Origin: Caldisericum exile AZM16c01
GTDB lineage: Bacteria; Caldisericota; Caldisericia; Caldisericales; Caldisericaceae
Assembly (NCBI RefSeq): GCF_000284335.1
Contig: NC_017096.1
Span: forward strand, 868,001-932,000
Direction of reading: 5' to 3'
Length of the DNA: 64,000 nt
Shown here: positions 60,943 through 64,000 of the stretch, piece after piece
Position numbering within the stretch: position 1 is the first letter of the stretch
Layout: each line of letters begins with the position of its first letter
Notes under the pieces: generated by a model
Database searches by the model: none
Seen by the model: the letters and a program-made list of their open reading frames with translations, nothing else
Told to the model about the DNA's origin: nothing
Position numbers and translations under genes: made by a program

Positions 60943-61187
60943 TTTTCTTTTTTTGTTTGAATTAGCGGCACGATCGCTTCAAATATACTCTTTTCTTTTG
61001 TTCTTTCTAAATTTATTTTTATTCCATTTTCTTCAATATCAAAATACTTAGAGAGTACTTTTATAATATCTTCTTTTAACATTTCAAACTCTTTTGAAGA
61101 AAGCGATAAGCGGTCCTGAATAAGAATCAATTTTAGTCTTTCCTGCGCTATATCACTTGCATTTTTCCCGCCTTTAAAGATATTCAT
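60939..61187 (-). CDS. minE: Cell division topological factor MinE
   Basis: An 82-residue MinE: AQERLKLILIQDRLSLS at residues 13-29 is the MinD-binding, membrane-targeting part, and the C-terminal half is the dimerisation domain. It makes MinCD oscillate or localise so the Z-ring forms at midcell. It overlaps minD and rodA by 4 nt. Confidence 0.92.
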   Translation of the reverse strand: MNIFKGGKNASDIAQERLKLILIQDRLSLSSKEFEMLKEDIIKVLSKYFDIEENGIKINLERTKEKSIFEAIVPLIQTKKEK

Positions 61188-61972
61188 GAACCTCTCCTAA
61201 ATAAATTACCCAAAAATCCTTTTTGCTCTTCAATTTTTATTGGAATCGATTCACCTTCAATTCTTCTTGCAATTAACCCGAATTCCTTTGCTGCAGGAGA
61301 TCCAGGCAAGTAATTCACAAGTATTTCTCCCCTATTTGTTGTTTCAATAACATTTTTATCTTCAGGAACAACTCCAATTGCATCAATGCCTAAGATATCA
61401 ACAATGCTGTCAAAGTCGAGCATTTTCTTCTTCGCTACTAAAGCAAGGTCATACCTATTTACTATAAGACTTATTGAGAAGATTCCTTTGCTTTCTATAA
61501 TACCAACCACTCTATCTGCGTCTCTTACAGAAGAAACATCAGGCGTTGCAACAACAAGCGCCTCTTTTGCAGGTGCAACAGAAGATTCAAATCCTTTTTC
61601 AATGCCTGCTGGAGAGTCTAACAAAATGTAATCAAAACTACCTTCAAGCGTTGTAACAATGTCGACTATTCGATCGATATCCACGTCATCTTTGTTGTGA
61701 ATTTGAGAAGCGGGAAGTAAGAAAAGATTCTCCAAATGTTTATCTCTGACAAGAGCCTGGTTAATCTTACAACGTCCTTCAACAATATCCATAATATTAT
61801 AAACAACACGATTTTCAAGTCCCATAACAACGTCAAGATTCCTAAGCCCAATATCCATGTCAATAACTACAACACTTTTCCCAAGTTTCGACAAGGATGC
61901 ACCTAAATTTGCAGTTACTGTAGTCTTACCAACTCCACCTTTTCCAGCCGTTACCACAATTGATCTACCCAT
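61184..61972 (-). CDS. minD: Septum site-determining protein MinD
   Basis: A 262-residue ATPase with the deviant Walker A GKGGVGKTT (residues 9-17), VIDMDIGLRNLD near 36 and ILLDSPAGIEKG near 114. The C-terminal amphipathic helix (FLGNLFRR) inserts in the membrane. It recruits MinC. It overlaps minC by 8 nt. Confidence 0.95.
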   Translation of the reverse strand: MGRSIVVTAGKGGVGKTTVTANLGASLSKLGKSVVVIDMDIGLRNLDVVMGLENRVVYNIMDIVEGRCKINQALVRDKHLENLFLLPASQIHNKDDVDIDRIVDIVTTLEGSFDYILLDSPAGIEKGFESSVAPAKEALVVATPDVSSVRDADRVVGIIESKGIFSISLIVNRYDLALVAKKKMLDFDSIVDILGIDAIGVVPEDKNVIETTNRGEILVNYLPGSPAAKEFGLIARRIEGESIPIKIEEQKGFLGNLFRRGS

Positions 61973-62585
61973 TCTTTCTTCTCCTTACAGGTTTTGCTTC
62001 TCTTTCATCCAAAGGAACAATTGTAACTTTTTTATCTGTATCTATTTCTATAATATAAGGCTTTCGACTTTTTTCGGGAGTCTTTGCTTCAACTTCGATA
62101 CCATTTATATTCAAATACTGTTGTTGAAATCCAAGTGCGACAACTCGCTTTCCTGCTGTAACTTTTCCCTTTATAACACCATACACATATACGTCAGATT
62201 CTGACTCGACAACCCCATCCGGATTTACATTTCCAAGAATTACGATATCACCTTTATATCGCACGACTTGGCCGGAGCGCACCGTATGGTCAACAACAAA
62301 AAACGATGGCTGTGATTGTTCGAAAGTCCCACCAAAAACCTTCTCCCCTTCGTTTATTCTAAACGAAACGTTTATTCCATTAAAAAGACTTTCCAATTTG
62401 CTTATTTCTAATTCACTTAGCTCTCTTCCTTGAGTATCTATTGATAAAAAGCCCTTACTAAAGAAGTTTCTTTCGCTTTCTATAAGGTTCCTAATTCTAT
62501 CAAGCACATCCTCAAATGGTGCTACCGGGTCAATCTTTAAAACAACATCGCCATTAATCCCTTTAAGAGTCACAATGTCCTTCAT
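61965..62585 (-). CDS. minC: Septum site-determining protein MinC
   Basis: A 206-residue FtsZ inhibitor. The N-terminal domain is divergent (about 1-100). The C-terminal beta-helix has VRSGQVVRYKGDIVILGNVNPDG near 118 (partly quoted), VYVYGVIKGKVTAG and ALGFQ, typical of MinC. It starts at 62585 behind AAGGAGG, 24 bp after the PBP2 stop. Confidence 0.92.
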   Translation of the reverse strand: MKDIVTLKGINGDVVLKIDPVAPFEDVLDRIRNLIESERNFFSKGFLSIDTQGRELSELEISKLESLFNGINVSFRINEGEKVFGGTFEQSQPSFFVVDHTVRSGQVVRYKGDIVILGNVNPDGVVESESDVYVYGVIKGKVTAGKRVVALGFQQQYLNINGIEVEAKTPEKSRKPYIIEIDTDKKVTIVPLDEREAKPVRRRKNG

Positions 62586-62609
62586 GGTTTCCTCCTTACA
62601 TATTTTTAC

Positions 62610-64000
62610 TCAAAAAAAGTTTTTTAGCAAGTCCCTCATAAGAGGAGCAAGTGCATGCGACGATGGAAAAGTAGAATACTCAAAAAAGAAAAGCCCTAAA
62701 ACTGAAGCATTTTCACGAGGTGAAAAAGAGACAAGCCAATGGTGAACATGTGCTTCTTTATCACCAACTTCAGCAGTGCCTGTTTTTGAACAAACAATCA
62801 CTCCATTTACACGCATAATCCTCATATCGGGTTTATTAGAAAGACCTTCAAGGCCATCTTTCACTGTGTTAAGTGTGTCTTGCTTGAACTTGTATTCAAC
62901 TCTAACTTGTGGTTTATATTCAAAAATAATTTCCCCTTTTGGAGATACTATTTTATCTAATAAATGTGGCGTTAGTCCAACTCCATTATTGGCTATTATT
63001 TGATAAAAAGAAGCAACTTCAATCGGAGTAAGGGATACGAACCCTTGACCAATTGACATATTCGCAGTATCGCCCAAATACCACTGTTCTCCCATTATTT
63101 CCTTCTTCCATTGAGGAGACGGAACAATCCCACTTATTTCAAAAGGAAGGTCTATTTGAGTTAAATCGGCTACCTTTAAAAGGTCAGCATAATGTTTTAT
63201 CGTATCTTCTCCAGTCATAAGACCTAATTTGTAGAAAAACACATCGCTTGAATTTGCTAAAGCAACAGAAGGAGTTTGTCTTCCAAATGAAGAAGGATAA
63301 ACCCAATCTTTAAAATTTCTTCCACCTATTGTTACATAAGGGCCACAGTCAATGATGGTTTCCTTTGTAATAACACCTTTTTCGAGAGCAGAAATAAGTG
63401 TCAAACTCTTAAAAGTTGAACCAGGTGGAAATCTTGATTGCACCGCACGATTTATAAAGGCATTCTTTTCTAAAAGGGTTTTATAGTCTTTTTCGCTTAT
63501 TCCATTTACAAAAAGATTTGGATCAAACGTTGGATGTGATACCATTGCAATTATACCACCAGTCCTTGGGTCCATCACAATTGAAACGCCAGTTCTATCT
63601 CCAACAAGATCTTCAAGATTCTTTTGTACATTTATATCAATATTAAGATAAATGTCATTTCCAGGAATTGGTTTTTCCTCGTATAAAACAGATTTTACCC
63701 TGCCAATGGCATCAACAAGCACCTCTTTCTTTCCTTTAATTCCCCTTAAATATTTCTCATACTGAAGTTCTAGTCCTTGTTTCCCGATTACATCGTTTAT
63801 ATCGTAATAACTATCCGTTTTTATGTCATCAAGGGTAACTGGTCCTACATACCCAAGAAAGGCAGAACCAATTTCTTTAAAAGGATAATATCTTTTATAA
63901 GATGTGATAACGTTTATTCCTGGTAATCTATCCTGCAACTCCTCTATCTGGACTCTTTCTTTGATTGAAATGTCTTTCTTTATGATAACATTCTCATAAG
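62610..64000 (-). CDS. mrdA: Penicillin-binding protein 2 (MrdA), C-terminal 463 residues
   Basis: Partial: the reading frame stays open to the right edge, beyond the internal Met-like start at 63938, and the upstream segment (KERVQIEELQDRLPGI) belongs to the PBP2 dimerisation domain. The transpeptidase domain has SxxK in PPGSTFKSL, SSDVFFYKLG as the SxN-equivalent, and CSKTGTAE as KTG. It cross-links peptidoglycan with RodA in the elongasome. It is upstream of minC in the same operon. Confidence 0.93.
   Translation of the reverse strand, partial: YENVIIKKDISIKERVQIEELQDRLPGINVITSYKRYYPFKEIGSAFLGYVGPVTLDDIKTDSYYDINDVIGKQGLELQYEKYLRGIKGKKEVLVDAIGRVKSVLYEEKPIPGNDIYLNIDINVQKNLEDLVGDRTGVSIVMDPRTGGIIAMVSHPTFDPNLFVNGISEKDYKTLLEKNAFINRAVQSRFPPGSTFKSLTLISALEKGVITKETIIDCGPYVTIGGRNFKDWVYPSSFGRQTPSVALANSSDVFFYKLGLMTGEDTIKHYADLLKVADLTQIDLPFEISGIVPSPQWKKEIMGEQWYLGDTANMSIGQGFVSLTPIEVASFYQIIANNGVGLTPHLLDKIVSPKGEIIFEYKPQVRVEYKFKQDTLNTVKDGLEGLSNKPDMRIMRVNGVIVCSKTGTAEVGDKEAHVHHWLVSFSPRENASVLGLFFFEYSTFPSSHALAPLMRDLLKNFF

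Overview
The window is AT-rich, densely packed bacterial DNA with short intergenic gaps and many 1-17 nt gene overlaps. Its gene content points to an anaerobic, probably thermophilic, rod-shaped fermenter: rubrerythrin and rubredoxin oxygen defence, an aldehyde:ferredoxin oxidoreductase, three M42 aminopeptidases, a GH57 glycosidase, a DNA polymerase I without visible proofreading residues, and a MinCDE/RodA/PBP2 block. From memory of such gene sets I would guess a Caldisericum-like lineage (Caldiserica). That is an unverified inference.

Layout. (1) 1-9648, minus strand: the 5' end of an iron-alcohol dehydrogenase, then an oxygen-defence and iron-sulfur/sulfur-carrier region (rubredoxin reductase-like flavoprotein, ferritin-like protein, rubredoxin, rubrerythrin, ThiF/MoeB, a YHS protein, MoaD/ThiS-like protein, an IscU-MIP18 fusion, cysteine desulfurase, a MIP18 protein and a hemerythrin-PAS sensor). 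A 1940-bp IS1634-like insertion sequence (2079-4018) sits between two identical 451-bp direct repeats of the target. (2) 9700-11531: ribosomal protein S21 behind a structured leader, a small conserved protein and threonine synthase. (3) 11640-22332: a complete BMP-type nucleoside ABC importer on the plus strand facing a minus-strand operon of an ABC ATPase, a DUF503 protein and three amidohydrolases (SsnA-like, adenine deaminase, dihydroorotase-like), i.e. nucleobase uptake and breakdown. (4) 22435-30791, plus strand: GH57, GalT-like, glycogen synthase, phosphohexomutase and Pgi (glycogen/hexose metabolism), then a CtpA protease and guanylate kinase. A divergent promoter region with a 17-bp palindrome lies before it. 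(5) 30736-34633, minus: Fe-S nuclease, CoaE and PolA. (6) 34686-44975: a second alcohol dehydrogenase, a lipoprotein, a MIP18 protein and DapA-like aldolase, a DUF89 protein, a peptide-type importer lacking ATPases, QueT, and a split NAD synthetase.

(7) 54532-45017, minus: a ten-gene run of a TIGR04076 protein, ABC permease and ATPase, AAA-associated domain protein, Ndk, three M42 peptidases, aldehyde:ferredoxin oxidoreductase, phosphodiesterase and roadblock protein. (8) 54603-57138: a phospholipase D-like protein facing MalQ, whose leader is structured. (9) 57139-57967: about 830 bp of noncoding DNA with several inverted repeats, then tRNA-Asn. (10) 58085-64000, minus: a cell-shape/division operon (PBP2, MinC, MinD, MinE, RodA, then a TIGR03960-type radical SAM protein).

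The strongest unusual signals are the 451-bp target duplication around the IS, which leaves an intact copy of both genes it interrupts; an identical inverted copy of the alcohol dehydrogenase 5' end at 1-236 and 34674-34909, bracketing a 34-kb segment; several genes with a -10 box 5-8 nt before the start codon and no Shine-Dalgarno (candidate leaderless mRNAs); and the IscU-MIP18 fusion in a sulfur-carrier operon. Coordinates, repeats and motifs were read by eye. Family names come from motif recognition, without any database search.
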